Of a stretch of DNA of 64,000 bases, positions 19,940 through 30,137 are shown piece by piece. A program made the translations under genes and the position numbers. Every line of letters begins with the position of its first letter. Positions within the stretch are counted from its first letter, which is position 1. The notes under the pieces are model-generated. The model searched no databases. It was given only the letters and a program-made list of their open reading frames with translations, and had not been told where the DNA came from. This stretch comes from Bolinopsis microptera (taxonomy: Eukaryota > Ctenophora > Tentaculata > Lobata > Bolinopsidae): assembly GCF_026151205.1 (NCBI RefSeq), contig NC_087082.1, positions 18,941,401-19,005,400 of the forward strand, in the 5' to 3' direction.

Positions 19940-21955
19940 CTGCAAGAAGCTCTCAGCTCTGTCTCTAATCTTTCTACTGTGGTGATTGTGGTAATTGGCG
20001 TTCTATTTATAACCTTCCCCTCATGGGTAAAAGTGCAGCCAGGGTGGACTGTACTGCTTTACTGCATCTTTTAAGTGGTTTTCCTCCGAAATATTATGTC
20101 ATATATTAATATGCAAAATACGATATTGACCTGGGCATTTGAATGTTCATATTATTTTTACATTTTCTGAATTAAGTGGTTTTTGTTATTAACGCTAAAT
20201 AGGGAGAATAGTTATCAAAAAAACCAAGTCAAACTCTCTGGGATAAAGGTTGTATTAAAATAGATTTATAACAAGGTTAGATAACTCTCTAGTTATAACT
20301 CTCAGATGTTCTTGGTTGATCAGTGATATGAGTGTGTATGATTATTACGCTGAGTGATCTGTGTTCAATATCCGAAATGTTATGTCGTATATTAATATGC
20401 GGAATATGAAATTGACCTGGGCATTTGAATGCTCATATTGTTTTTATATTTTCTGAATAGATAAGTAAAGCGATAAGAGTCACAAATAAATTTAGTGTTC
20501 TCATCTTCGGTCTCCTTTACCGTGGTGTCCTGGGTGGTGGCCTCCTCCTCTGCTCTGGGACCGTGGGTGAAGGGCCTGCTCCTTGTTTACATTAACCTTG
20601 TATTTCACACAAGACAGTTGAATGGAGTGGCTAGATAGATATATCTATTAAGTATGTATAATATCGGCATAACTATTAACCTTATAAACCTATTATATAA
20701 TATAGGTATATAGATGAACAATGCGAATTTGACTGGTGAGCTGAAATATATATCTTTTAGTTCTTACGTTCTTGTTGGATATTTGAACAACAGGGTTGTT
20801 TTTTATGTTGTTTTCGTTTTTGATGTGCGAAGCCACAAACCTATTGTTACACACAATTTCGCTGGTGTTTTGCAAGTATTGACAACTAACAGATAACAAC
20901 TAATTAATATATTTTCTCTCAAGAGACATTTACCAAATAGTTGTCAGTGTCTGTTGTGTGAATAATATTGGTATTACCTGCCGACGTAAGAGACTTTTCT
21001 TACTTTTATGTTCTTCACCAGTCATTCCTTGCTAATTGAGTGATTGAATGAAAAATGAATGATTGAATGAAATAGAACTTTAAACTTTTAAATGTTGGTG
21101 CAATAATACATTTTTCAAAGAGTTGATATATGAATACATTCTCAAAACGCGTATTTTGTCATTGTATTGCATTCTACAGTCCAAGGGACCAATGATTTAA
21201 GTGCAAAGCTGGCCTCATACATGCTGAGTGTGGGCCGATAAAACAAACCTGACCTCAGCCACCCTTAGTGTGGGCCGATAAAACAAACCTGGCTTCAGTC
21301 ACCCTTAGTGTGGGCCGATAAAACAAACAGCAATTTTTGCTACTTTTTATACAAAATATCAAGAGAATTTAGCCCTACACCATATTCTGAAGTTTTATAA
21401 AAAAGACCTGTAACCCACATTTAGTTCATTTTTAGTTATTTGGAAAAATACATTTCACTCCTACAATTAATGATATTTTTAAGTGAGTAAGTGCGGTTTT
21501 TTTACCCCATTTAATATTATTTTAATAGGTTTTTTTAGATAGAAAGGTTTTAACCAACTATTTTTGGTTAGCAAAAATTAAAAGAATAAGTTCTGTCATA
21601 AAGTGTTATTGGTTAATTCATTAAGGTTTTATGACAGTAAGCCTGTAAGTTCTCATTACAGGCAGGTATGTAATCACTGTCTAAAGTGGGAATGATGAGT
21701 AGCTTACCGTTATACTGGCAATCGCGCTTCTGATTCTATCGAAGTCTTTCTTTACGGGAGGTAAGAGGCTCGTAGGAAAAACCAGTACGCAGTATGATGA
21801 CAGCCGCCGGGATTTGGTCCTCCGCCGTTTCTCTCAGCACCCTTATCTCTTGTACGTACCATCCCAGGAACTTCTTATTGCCTCTCATGTCCGACTTGTT
21901 GTGACCATGACCTCTTCCTGGTGGAATCTTTCCCTCTCTCACCAACCTTTCACAC
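19930..21955. repeat. Segmental duplication block B, copy 2
   Basis: This matches 8,300-10,090. An extra segment of about 235 bp at 20,165-20,400 includes a copy of a repeat also present at 35,760-35,970 and a repeat of the flanking 30-60 bases. The family V remains at its left (19,960-20,600) are broken. No other gene is seen before 21,736. Confidence 0.8.
20165..20375. repeat. Interspersed repeat also at 35.8 kb
   Basis: The segment around AACTCTCTGGGATAAAGGT and the following 150 bases align with 35,760-35,970 at perhaps 80 percent by eye. In block B copy 1 the site lacks it, so it inserted after or during the duplication. Confidence 0.65.
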
Positions 21956-22235
21956 TCCTCCTTTATTCTCTCCGCCAGGTATGTTCTCTGACCTCCTATC
22001 TGAGTCTCGATGAACTTCATGATAGCAATCACGTCCTCCTTCGTTCTCGCCTCCGTCATCATCTGCTTCATCCATCCTCTCGAAACAGTCATCTAATCAG
22101 GTCTCTCCCGTGTTTCACCACATCTTTATTCTCGAACACGTCTCTCCTAATGCTTTCGTTAGCAGCCTTCTCCTTCCTAGACAGCTTGCCAACGTATCTG
22201 TCGAGAGAAAACTTCTCCACCTGCCTGCTGCTGTG
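21736..22235 (-). CDS. Unknown family X, copy without the short insertion
   Basis: This is the most continuous copy of the C-terminal part: MTVSRGWMKQMMTEARTKED, IETQIGGQRTYLAERIKEEC, ERLVREGKIPPGRGHGHNK, FLGWYVQEIRVLRETAEDQI in one frame. The TTTCAC at 21,948-21,953 occurs once. Upstream, the frame of VEKFSLDRYVGKLSRKEKA is broken by an extra four or five bases (CATCTAATCAGG instead of CATCAGG at about 22,090), possibly a transposon excision footprint. Its amino end is fused at about 22,240 to a Penelope-like fragment. Function is unknown. Confidence 0.5.
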
Positions 22236-22239
22236 ATAG

Positions 22240-22850
22240 ATATTCAAAATAACCCAATTTCTGTTAATTCCTGTTACTTTAAATAGCATCTTAGTATAAC
22301 GACAAGTTTCCGAATATACAGCTTTAAGAGCTAATGTGACTTTAACAGCCAACGGTCTAAGACTACTGCAATTGGCATAAGAGATAACATATCTGAACTT
22401 CAATTTAGGCTCATGAAACTTAGGACACGAAAACATATGAGGCAAGGAATCTGTTTCCGTCTCGACTTTCATCCCTGTAACTTTCATAAAATCATAAATT
22501 ACTTTATTAATATCACTCACAATACATTGATCACCAACATCTTCTATCCCCTCATTTGTCTGACATTCTTTTACAATATCATTCAAATAATAATTATTAC
22601 AGATTATTGCTACATTCTTAGTCGCTTTATCAACGGGGCACAACACAAAATGCTGTTTAATAAACTCTAATTCCTCACAAGCCTCGTTGTCTTTAAATAC
22701 TGACTTCCGTTTAGTCTTATTAGGGTATTTTAAGTTTAATAATTCAGTTTCCTTCTTAACCAAATTACAAAACTCATTAAACCATCCAACAAAACACACA
22801 ATATAGACAATATCTAACTTCTCCTTCTTACTCCATTTCTCACATATCAA
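22240..22850 (-). mobile_element. Penelope-like reverse transcriptase fragment, second lineage
   Basis: The minus-strand frame reads LEFIKQHFVLCPVDKATKNV, AIICNNYYLNDIVKECQTN, then SLPHMFSCPKFHEPKLKFRY, VISYANCSSLRPLAVKVT. The FVLCPVDKATKN and PKFHEPKLKFRYVISYANCS blocks correspond to FVLVPTDKAKNN and PKQHKKPVG.RYITSGSGSS of the other PLE family in this window, so this is a diverged relative. It lacks the YxDD box and both ends. It opens in frame into the family X exon next to it, giving a chimaeric reading that is probably accidental. Confidence 0.7.
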
Positions 22851-22859
22851 TTCAACATT

Positions 22860-23460
22860 ACTGATAACATTGTGTCCCTGTTATGTTAATTACCATTAAC
22901 TCAAGCCAGCAACTCTGTTGGTGTCTGCAAGAAGCTCTCAGCTCTGTCTCTAGTCTTTCTACTGTCTTGCTGGTAATTGGTGTTCTATTTATAACCTTCC
23001 CCTCATGGGCAAACGTGAAACCAGGGTGGACTGTACTGCTTTACTGCATCTTTTAAGTGGTTTTCCTCCGAATTTCCGAAATGTTAAGTGTTCAGCATGA
23101 TCATATAATGATAAATAATTAAAGGCTATTGAACAACTAAAGGAGTAATAAGGTATAAAATTATCATGATCCATGCGGTTTCTATGCGGTTTGGGGTATT
23201 CAAAATGCTATCTTCATAAATTCTATCGAACCTCAGAAGCTCCAGGACGGCAATCCTAGATCAATTTGACAAAATTGCGGGTCTGTACGTGAAATTAAAA
23301 ATCGAGTAATTGAGGAACTCTAAACTTTTACATATTCAAATCAAGATTAAGATATTCACAAACAACGAAATGCAACGTAAAAATGGTTTCAAAACAACGA
23401 ATTTGTTAATAAATTACCCTCGCCCCGAATAACATGAAAAATGATACATCCACTCACAAA
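22860..23460. other. Decayed family V sequence and non-coding DNA
   Basis: At 22,880-23,075 the AGCTCTCAGCTCTGTCTCTAG segment and following bases repeat part of the block B family V exon in broken form. From 23,080 to 23,460 I see no gene. Confidence 0.45.
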
Positions 23461-23463
23461 TAT

Positions 23464-23887
23464 CTAAGACTTCTTTCTTCGTGTTACTTTTCTCATACCG
23501 GCTTTATCTCGAGATAACTTTCTCTTACTGGCTCTAACTTCACTAGCGCTAGACTTGCTGGGTACAACTTCACTAGAGCTAGACTTGCCGGATACAACTT
23601 CACTAGAGCTAGACTTGCCGGATACAACTTCACTAGAGCTAGACTTGCCGGATACAACTTCACTAGAGCTAGACTCACTGGGTAAAACATCAATAGAGCT
23701 AGACTTGCTGGGTATTTTGCGCGAATAATCTCTGCCAATCTTTACAAGAAATGTTTTTTGACAGTGGAAATGCATTAATGTTCTTTATCATTTTTATAGC
23801 ATCAGCCTGCACTTCTTCTTTACTTTTAGATAAGTTCACTTGGTCTAAAGGACGACCCTTCTTTTTTTTCCCCTTTGAGTCAGCCAT
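23464..23887 (-). pseudogene. Family W amino end joined to a 10-residue repeat
   Basis: A true ATG at 23,887 starts MADSKGKKKKGRPLDQVNLS, KSKEEVQADAIKMIKNINAF, then CKDWQRLFAQN, the start of family W, and stops three codons after a break. In another frame the sequence continues with about six to eight near-identical 30-bp units giving SSSEVVSGKS repeats and a basic end (SKRKLSRDKAG, KVTRRKKS, stop). Whether the serine-rich part was ever joined to the first by splicing cannot be told. The amino end shows what the 12.7-kb and 29.2-kb copies lack. Confidence 0.45.
23540..23710. repeat. 30-bp tandem repeat
   Basis: Units of AGACTTGCCGGATACAACTT followed by CACTAGAGCT repeat about six times, several perfectly. 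The 30-bp length keeps a serine-rich reading open on the minus strand. Confidence 0.9.
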
Positions 23888-23929
23888 TGTCCTGCAACAA
23901 GCTAAGATAACGTCATTCTGATAATGCAA

Positions 23930-24430
23930 AACTATAAAACCATATAAGCTAGAAACTCGTTAGTTAATTTATTTCGCAATACATGCATAAACAAACCATA
24001 ATCCAATCAATCTTATTCTCAATCAAAAGTTTGGTAAGTTCTGAATCGATCAGCAAGTTCAGAATTCATTACTTCATTAGCAAGTTCATATTGGGTTCAT
24101 ATTTGATCAGAAAGATTATAGGGAAATCAGGAGAATAAGACAGCCAGTGAAGATGAACATCAATATTTCAATGTATTTGAATGATAAATAATAAATCAAT
24201 AATAATTTAGTCAATATATAAAAACATGCTCAGGGAAAGGAACCAATAAAAACTGATACATAAATACATCTGCATGCCTTTTAAAACTTAAAATCATGCA
24301 TAAAAATGCTAAAATAATATACATCTTATAGAATGGAATCACTTTTAAAACAGCTTTCTACAGGTAAGTTTATCATAAGTTTTTTATATTTGATAAACAT
24401 TTGTTTGCCATATATACGATACACATAGTG
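23930..24430. other. Non-coding AT-rich stretch
   Basis: I see no gene, RNA or clear repeat structure apart from short AT-rich runs. Block A copy 2 begins at about 24,430. Confidence 0.4.
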
Positions 24431-25595
24431 TCTAGCTCAGTCGTCATCCTCAGGACTTCAGGATCATCATGGGCTTGCAAGTCTACAGCATTAGAGACAG
24501 GTAAGTCTTTATAGAATAGCAGTCCGACCTGCTTCGAGTATGAGAGCATAATTCCATGAAACTTTGTGTTTGTCCTTAGTCAATTGTTTCAATTGTACTT
24601 AGTTGCTAAAATCATAATGCATTAAACATTTAAGTGAAGAGACTGTGATTTCCACACAAATGTAATTGATCTCACTTACATTCTGACGAAGATCTAGCAT
24701 AATAACCTCTGAACGATCCCTTCTGCCGTTTCTTTTTCTTGCGGGTCGGGCCTGAATGCAGAGGGACGATAATAAAGAGCATCACCAAACCCTGAAAGGA
24801 CTCGTAGTACTAAAAAGTAAAAACGGTAACGAGAAATTCGTTTTTGGAATGAATACACTGGAGGGATGATTGCATGAATCCGAGTTCACAGGGGATAAAG
24901 ATTAATATTGAAGTAACGCATGAGCTTATTTTAAACATAAACACATCTGAGCAATAATGTTGAAATCTTACTCCGTGATGGTTCTCTTGAAATATATGAG
25001 ATCTTTAATATTTCCTTATGCATAAGATCGGCATAAAATGTATCTTCTATAGGACTCACAGAAACTAAACATTTAGCTCAAAGCTGAACCCCTGAAGTTA
25101 ATAAGTTAGTACGATACAATACTGAGAAAGATTTTCACTCAGATTGTATCCAATTGTCTTTGTCCCCTGATAACAGCAGCTAATGCAGCTCCCTCTTACG
25201 AGGTAACTTCGCTGCTGGTGATTTGTTTACAGGAACCTTTTGTATTGGAGTTTGGGATATGTATTTCACATAAGACAGTTAAATGGTGAGGTTAGATAAA
25301 TATATATATGTATAAGATCGGCATAAAATTTATATCTTTGTTTTCACTGAGAATATTAGGTCTGATCTCTTGTATCAGGACATATTATCTTTAGTGACTT
25401 GTTCTCATGAAATTTCGAAACTTCACTTCCGGATCCGCAGGTATTTTAACAAAAGTCCGGCAGGCAAGATGTCTGAAATGAATTAGAATTAAATTGACAT
25501 TTCACAAACTGTTTTACGTAGAAGAATAATCTGGATTATGCATGTGTATACGGTGCGATCTTTTGTAATATGATTTTTAAAACGGTTATTTTGTA

Positions 25596-26051
25596 TTATG
25601 TTCCCGTTATGTTAATTACCAATAACTTAAGCCAGCGACTCTGTTGGAGTCTGCTAGTAGCTCCGTTTCCAGTCTCCACCGTCTTGCTGGTTATCGGTGC
25701 TCTATTAAGTACCTTCCTCTCATGAGCAAATGTGCAGCCAGGGTGGTCGATGTTGTATTGTTTCACCGCATCTTTTAAGAATACCCTCCATGAGATGTTG
25801 GTTGGGACTTTGGGAGCACACATTTTAGTGAACATCTCCCGCTGATACCGTCCGTCATCATTGTCAGTGTAGCAGGTGTATCTCTGGAACATTATCTCCA
25901 TTACAGAGCCATACGACTCAATAATGGCCTCAGAAGCACAGGCGACTCGGCATTTTAGAAAGAGGAGAATATTATATAAATATAGATTCGTATTAGTTCT
26001 TTGGGCGAATTTTGCCGCCGCTTCGCAAAAATTACCGTAGTATTTGTACAT
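25596..26051 (-). CDS. Unknown protein family V, exon copy 2
   Basis: The reading matches 3,156-3,600: EAAAKFAQRTNTNLYLYN, CRVACASEAIIESYGSVMEI, KMCAPKVPTNISWRVFLKD, CTFAHERKVLNRAPITSKTV. A three-base loss and further change near the end (ETGNGATS) leave a different carboxyl end, so copy 1 has the better end and this one is slightly damaged. No domain is recognised. Confidence 0.5.
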   Translation of the reverse strand: MYKYYGNFCEAAAKFAQRTNTNLYLYNILLFLKCRVACASEAIIESYGSVMEIMFQRYTCYTDNDDGRYQREMFTKMCAPKVPTNISWRVFLKDAVKQYNIDHPGCTFAHERKVLNRAPITSKTVETGNGATSRLQQSRWLKLLVINITGT

Positions 26052-26387
26052 CTAGTTACGAATACAACTAACACAATTATCTCCGTAGATCTAGTTACGA
26101 ACATAACTAACACAATTGTTTTCGTACATCTAGTTACGAACATAACTAACACAATTGTTTTCGTACATCTAGTAACGAATATAACTAACACAATTGTTTT
26201 CGTACATCTAGTTACGAATATATAACTAATCAACACAATTATTTTCGTACATCTAGTTACGAACATAACTAACACAATTGTTTTCGTACATCTAGTTACG
26301 AATATAACTAACACAATTGTTTTCGTACATCTAGTTACGAATGTAACTAACACAATTGTTTTCGTACATCTAGTTACGAATACAACT
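26034..26387. repeat. 39-bp minisatellite, about 9 copies
   Basis: This is the same unit as at 3,590-3,826. One unit contains a TATAACTAATCAACACA variant, which breaks the 13-residue period of the minus-strand frame. Expansion since the block duplication is the simplest reading. Confidence 0.9.
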
Positions 26388-26429
26388 TACTCTACCCCAT
26401 TCATTACCCCTAGGTATGAATCTCCTACT

Positions 26430-27325
26430 TAAAGACCGCAAACCGATTGTGGAGAGTGCACAACCTCGTCAGGCCCAGCATCCCTGATACTAACATCTCT
26501 GGCGGGATCCTCTCTGCCTCCTCCGCCGTTTCTCTCAGCACCCTTATCTCTTGTACGTACCATCCCAGGAACTTCCTATAATCCTATTGCCTCTCATGTC
26601 CGACTTGTAGTGACCATGACCTCTTCCTGGTGGCATCTTTCCCTCTCTCACCAATCTTCCACTTTGTTTGTTTGTTTTGAAACCCCACGGTGGAGGCTGG
26701 CGTGTGCCGCAATTTATTTATCAATGGTAATTACATGATAAATGAAATTTATATAGAAGTCACACTAAAATATAATAATGTAAAATAAAATATATTAAAA
26801 TAAATGCCCTACTAAAAGTACTATATAACTAACGGTCTGCAAAACTGGTAGGAGTCGCAATTTGTAAACATGCTAATTACTATTTTCTTCACGCTCCTCC
26901 TTTATTCTCTCCGCCAGGTATGTTCTCTGACCTCCTATCTGAGTCTCGATGAACTTCATGATAGCAATCACGTCCTCCTTCTTTCTCGCCTCCCTCATCA
27001 TCTGCTTCATCCATCCCCTCGAAACAGTCATCAGGTCTCTCCCGTGTTGCACCACATCTTTATTCTCGGACACGTCTCTCCTAATGGTGTCAACGTATCT
27101 GTCGAGAGAAAACTTCTCCACCTGCCTGCTGCTGTGATAGTGGGTAGGTGGAGGGGAAGGAGGCCCGAGGCCGTTCCCGATGGTACTGGTGGGTCCTTCT
27201 CCGCTGTGGTGGCTGCTGGTCTCCCTCACTATTACTCTTCTCTTCTCTCCTCTCTGTTGTTCCCCTGCCACTGGTTCCTGTTTCTCTTCTTCTTTCTTTT
27301 TCTCTCTCACAGGACTTAAACTCAC
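26430..27325 (-). pseudogene. Unknown protein family X, copy 3 with short insertion
   Basis: This repeats 9,850-10,791: GNGLGPPSPPPTHYHSSRQ, VEKFSLDRYVDT, RRDVSENKDVVQHGRDLMT, MKFIETQIGGQRTYLAERIK. It is cut by the insertion at 26,663-26,884 and resumes with KSDMRGN and QEIRVLRETAEEAERIPPE to FAVFK and a stop. About 30 bases encoding LSRKEKAANES are deleted here. The carboxyl end is the block A type, unlike the LLPPVKKDF type of the 9.8-kb copy. Confidence 0.5.
26663..26884 (-). mobile_element. Short SINE-like insertion, copy 3
   Basis: This is the same insertion at the same family X position as at 4,087 and 10,097. The flanking hexamers have drifted (TTCCAC and CTTCAC), so it is probably inherited with the duplication and not a new event. 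Confidence 0.6.
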
Positions 27326-27499
27326 CTCCTCTCATTTTGGTGACTTATCTTGGCCCCAGTGGGACAGTGTTTGAATATGAGTAGGAAGACAGATTTTTAG
27401 AGAAAATTATGTATGTGAATTATCACAAGTAATATTTTGTTATACTATTAATATTTCTGTTTAATTCATACTTAATAAAGGTATTCCTAATAAATGATA

Positions 27500-27687
27500 A
27501 TGTATTCATACCTTTGAGAAAAATCCTGTAATCTTCTTAGAGTTAGTGTCGTCTCGGCAGGCAGTCTCATTGCGGCGCAGATTGGTCTGGTTTCCGCAAC
27601 GTCGCTCACATCTTGAACACTTGTAGTCTGGCTTTTCTGGCATCCTCGCGAAACAGCTTCACATACTTCATTGATACTGTTTTTCAA
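27500..27687 (-). CDS. Unknown exon S, copy 2
   Basis: This reads as at 10,960-11,144 (CQKSQTTSVQDVSDVAETR, ICAAMRLPAETTLTLRRLQD) with three added bases near its start. The donor GTATGA after CAAAG is kept. Confidence 0.4.
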
Positions 27688-27829
27688 CAGTAGAGTTCTT
27701 ATTGAAAGCTTTTACATTCTCTGTAAAGATTGACATTATGTTAATAAATCTTTGATAGAAATCATTGCGAATGTAGAACTTCTTAATTTCACCATATTCA
27801 TTATTTTAAAACGTTTTTTTTTCTCAAAG

Positions 27830-28024
27830 TTAAAGCAATTTATTTATGATTAAAAATGTGTTGCTGAACAAACCTGTCCTAACAGCGAGTCTGCGTCTTT
27901 TAACCTTCTCTTCTTTAAGCTCCAATCGAACAATTTTTAATTCCTCCTTTAGTTGTTCGATTAAAGCTGCCTGCTCTTTGGCAGCCTCTTTCACCTTATC
28001 TTCTATCAACCTTTCTATTGACAC
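27830..28024 (-). CDS. Short coiled-coil exon U, copy 3
   Basis: The reading is VSIERLIEDKVKEAAKEQAA, LIEQLKEELKIVRLELKEEK, VKRRRLAVRT before GTTTGT. It differs from the 11.3-kb copy by one residue. The predicted coiled coil and basic end are preserved. Confidence 0.5.
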   Translation of the reverse strand: MSIERLIEDKVKEAAKEQAALIEQLKEELKIVRLELKEEKVKRRRLAVRTGLFSNTFLIINKLL

Positions 28025-28029
28025 CCAGA

Positions 28030-29015
28030 GATAAGGTGAAAGATCAAAAAATTATTGTTACCTTCATGAAAGTGTTCATGGTATGGAACCCACCATAACC
28101 AAAGTGAAACCTGATGTGGTTTTGGCAAATTAGACATTAAGTGACATCCCTACAAAATAGTATCATTAGATATAAATATAACATCACAAAACCTATGGGT
28201 GTCGTCATCTTTTTCGTTCTTTTTACACGCCTGTGCACTGATAAATCTGTTTTCTGTAAGCTCATCACCAGTTACACAGGTTTCTATCATCTGCAAAGTT
28301 TATTTTTGTCTAAGAAAAAAAAAAACATTTATGTTCAATTACAACTATATCATATCACTATTATAAACATGATAATATTGTTATTCTAATATTCTAGTAC
28401 TATTAACGTTGGTAGAATAAAGATAATTTATATTCAATATAACGTTAACAAGAGCCAAGGCAGATAAAGTTTTACCTAATTTATAATCATGTCGAGTGCA
28501 ATTAATTCGTTAAGCTCAGTCAGTATCTGAGCGGATTCAGATGTACTCATTTGATAGTTATCAAGTGCTTCCAAACAAAACTGGAATAATTCATAGTCAT
28601 AACATAACTTACGTTATGTATAACCAGTTCCTCTGTAGCTGTATAATATATCATATTCTTTTTTGCAGTGGTCTTACTTCTTGTGGTTCTGTTAGGATCA
28701 AGCAAAGTTTAAAAAAGATTAAGAAATACGATGATCTACATAAATATAAAAGAAAAATGAAGACAAAAAATACAAGTAACATCAAAATAAAGATTAAGAT
28801 TTTTTTAATAAAGAAGATATATGGAAGTTTAAAAAATTGAGATTATAAAGAAAAAGATTCAGATTGAAAGATATTGAAAGATATAAAGATATTACGTATA
28901 TAAAGATATAAATAATAATAATAAGAAAGATTATTATGTTCTGTCCACTCTCTAACATGGAAATGACACTATCGAAGTTCATAATGGGACATGTGAATTT
29001 GATGTGGCTGCACTG
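28030..29015. other. Repeat-derived non-coding stretch
   Basis: This matches 11,500-12,510 and includes the lysine-rich purine tract at 28,700-28,920. No supported exon is present. Confidence 0.45.
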
Positions 29016-29020
29016 AACAT

Positions 29021-29174
29021 TCATTTATGATCGATGTCCTTGCACCTTACATGTCTTGACAGGGTGGTAGGTGTCTTGAATTCCTTTAGACATGAGGTGC
29101 ATCTTAATGGCTTTTCAGCCCAATGCTTACAATCTAAATCAAGTACATACTTTAGTACGCTTCTGGAGGCTTCC
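29021..29174 (-). CDS. C2H2-type zinc-finger terminal exon, copy 3
   Basis: It has the same 154-bp length, the TTTTACAG acceptor and the TGA stop as at 7,653-7,806, with LRCTSCLKEFKTPTTLSRHV keeping all metal-binding positions. It is the only intact finger exon placed next to an intact family W frame. Confidence 0.55.
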
Positions 29175-29227
29175 CTGTAAAATAAGGGTAGGTTATTGAT
29201 AAATATAAATAGTGCCTTACTATCTTT

Positions 29228-29881
29228 TCAGCGATTTGAGCCCGTAGTCTTTCGAAGTCTTTTTTCTCTATCGGTAGTAGTTTTCGTGGAATACAAGCAC
29301 AAATAGCGTACTCTCTTGGTTGGACGTGTTCCTCTTTTTTTGTGTACGAGCATCTTTCTAGACTTGCTGGCTCTATCTCCTAGTACATTCCTCTTCTGAT
29401 TGAGATAATTCTCTATCATTGACTGTTTTTTTTCTTTATGCACAGATATGTCCACTTTTTTACAAAAAGCTTTGGAAAATTCAATCTCTTGTTTACTGCC
29501 GTTGACTTCAACCCAGGCACATACTGGTATGAGGTGCTCTTTTATTCTGATTGATGGTTCTGGTAATACCTCCACAGGGTCCTCAGTCGGTAACGCCAAC
29601 GAACATGGAGTTGGTACGCCCAGTGTCTCATCGTGAGCCACCTGGCACTCCATCCTTGTGACCGTTTTCCTGAGCAGGAGATTACGTTTTGGGTCCTTCA
29701 TAGCCTCCTTTAGTGCGATATACATTTCAGCGGTTAGTGGTCTACGTTTGTCACGCTTCCGCTTAAAGACGTTGTTAACCTGGCTCTGAGTCAACTTAAG
29801 CCCATTTTGCGCGAATAATCTCTGCCAATCTTTACAAGAAATGTTATTTGACAATGGAAATGCATTAATGGTCTTTATCAT
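29228..29881 (-). CDS. Unknown protein family W, uninterrupted copy
   Basis: The frame is open for 217 residues: MIKTINAFPLSNNISCKDWQ, RLFAQNGLKLTQSQVNNVFK, RDKRRPLTAEMYIALKEAMK, LPEPSIRIKEHLIPVCAWVE, then MIENYLNQKRNVLGDRASKS and a basic tail. The likely full amino end (MADSKGKKKKGRP) is seen only at 23,887. An alternative frame at the end reads LLPIEKKDFERLRAQIAEKI before GTAAGG, parallel to family X. The basic segments and possible helix-turn-helix suggest nucleic-acid binding, which is inference. Confidence 0.55.
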   Translation of the reverse strand: MIKTINAFPLSNNISCKDWQRLFAQNGLKLTQSQVNNVFKRKRDKRRPLTAEMYIALKEAMKDPKRNLLLRKTVTRMECQVAHDETLGVPTPCSLALPTEDPVEVLPEPSIRIKEHLIPVCAWVEVNGSKQEIEFSKAFCKKVDISVHKEKKQSMIENYLNQKRNVLGDRASKSRKMLVHKKRGTRPTKRVRYLCLYSTKTTTDREKRLRKTTGSNR

Positions 29882-29904
29882 TTTTATAGCATCAAGTTGT
29901 ATTC

Positions 29905-30130
29905 GTGCTCACCTTCATCTTCTTATCTACCACGTTTCTTGCATGTTGGTATTCTGAAACATCAGTTGTTCCATCCTCCTTTTTAGAAAAACCGTTATTT
30001 CTATGCCACGTAAGTTTTACAAAACATCACGTAAGTCTGAAAGCTCAATATAAATTTAAAATCAGGTTAAAAATGTATCAAATTTGTCATTAAATGCATC
30101 TTATAAATATTAGTTAAAAGTTGATACAAC
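29905..30130. other. Short non-coding stretch with remains of the gag-like fragment
   Basis: The CTACCACGTTTCTTGCATGT segment repeats the carboxyl end of the gag-like frame at 13,411 and is interrupted by about 25 extra bases. The rest is AT-rich. Confidence 0.4.
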
Positions 30131-30137
30131 TTTAAAT

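Larger units (their letters stand above)
24430..27000. repeat. Segmental duplication block A, copy 2
   Basis: This matches 1,976-4,440. Differences are mostly single bases, plus a longer 39-bp array (about nine units against six). The part 24,680-25,590 holds no supported gene. Confidence 0.8.
26650..29900. repeat. Segmental duplication block C, copy 2
   Basis: About 3.2 kb match 10,090-13,400 in the same order: family X, exon S, exon U, lysine-rich tract, zinc-finger exon, family W. The shared order of exons suggests that one long minus-strand gene or element was duplicated, not unrelated pieces. Confidence 0.8.

Noticed and set aside
22089-22850. Single fused protein of PLE reverse transcriptase and family X
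   Set aside because: The join at about 22,240 is a rearrangement border, both parts are truncated, and a frameshift follows within the family X part.
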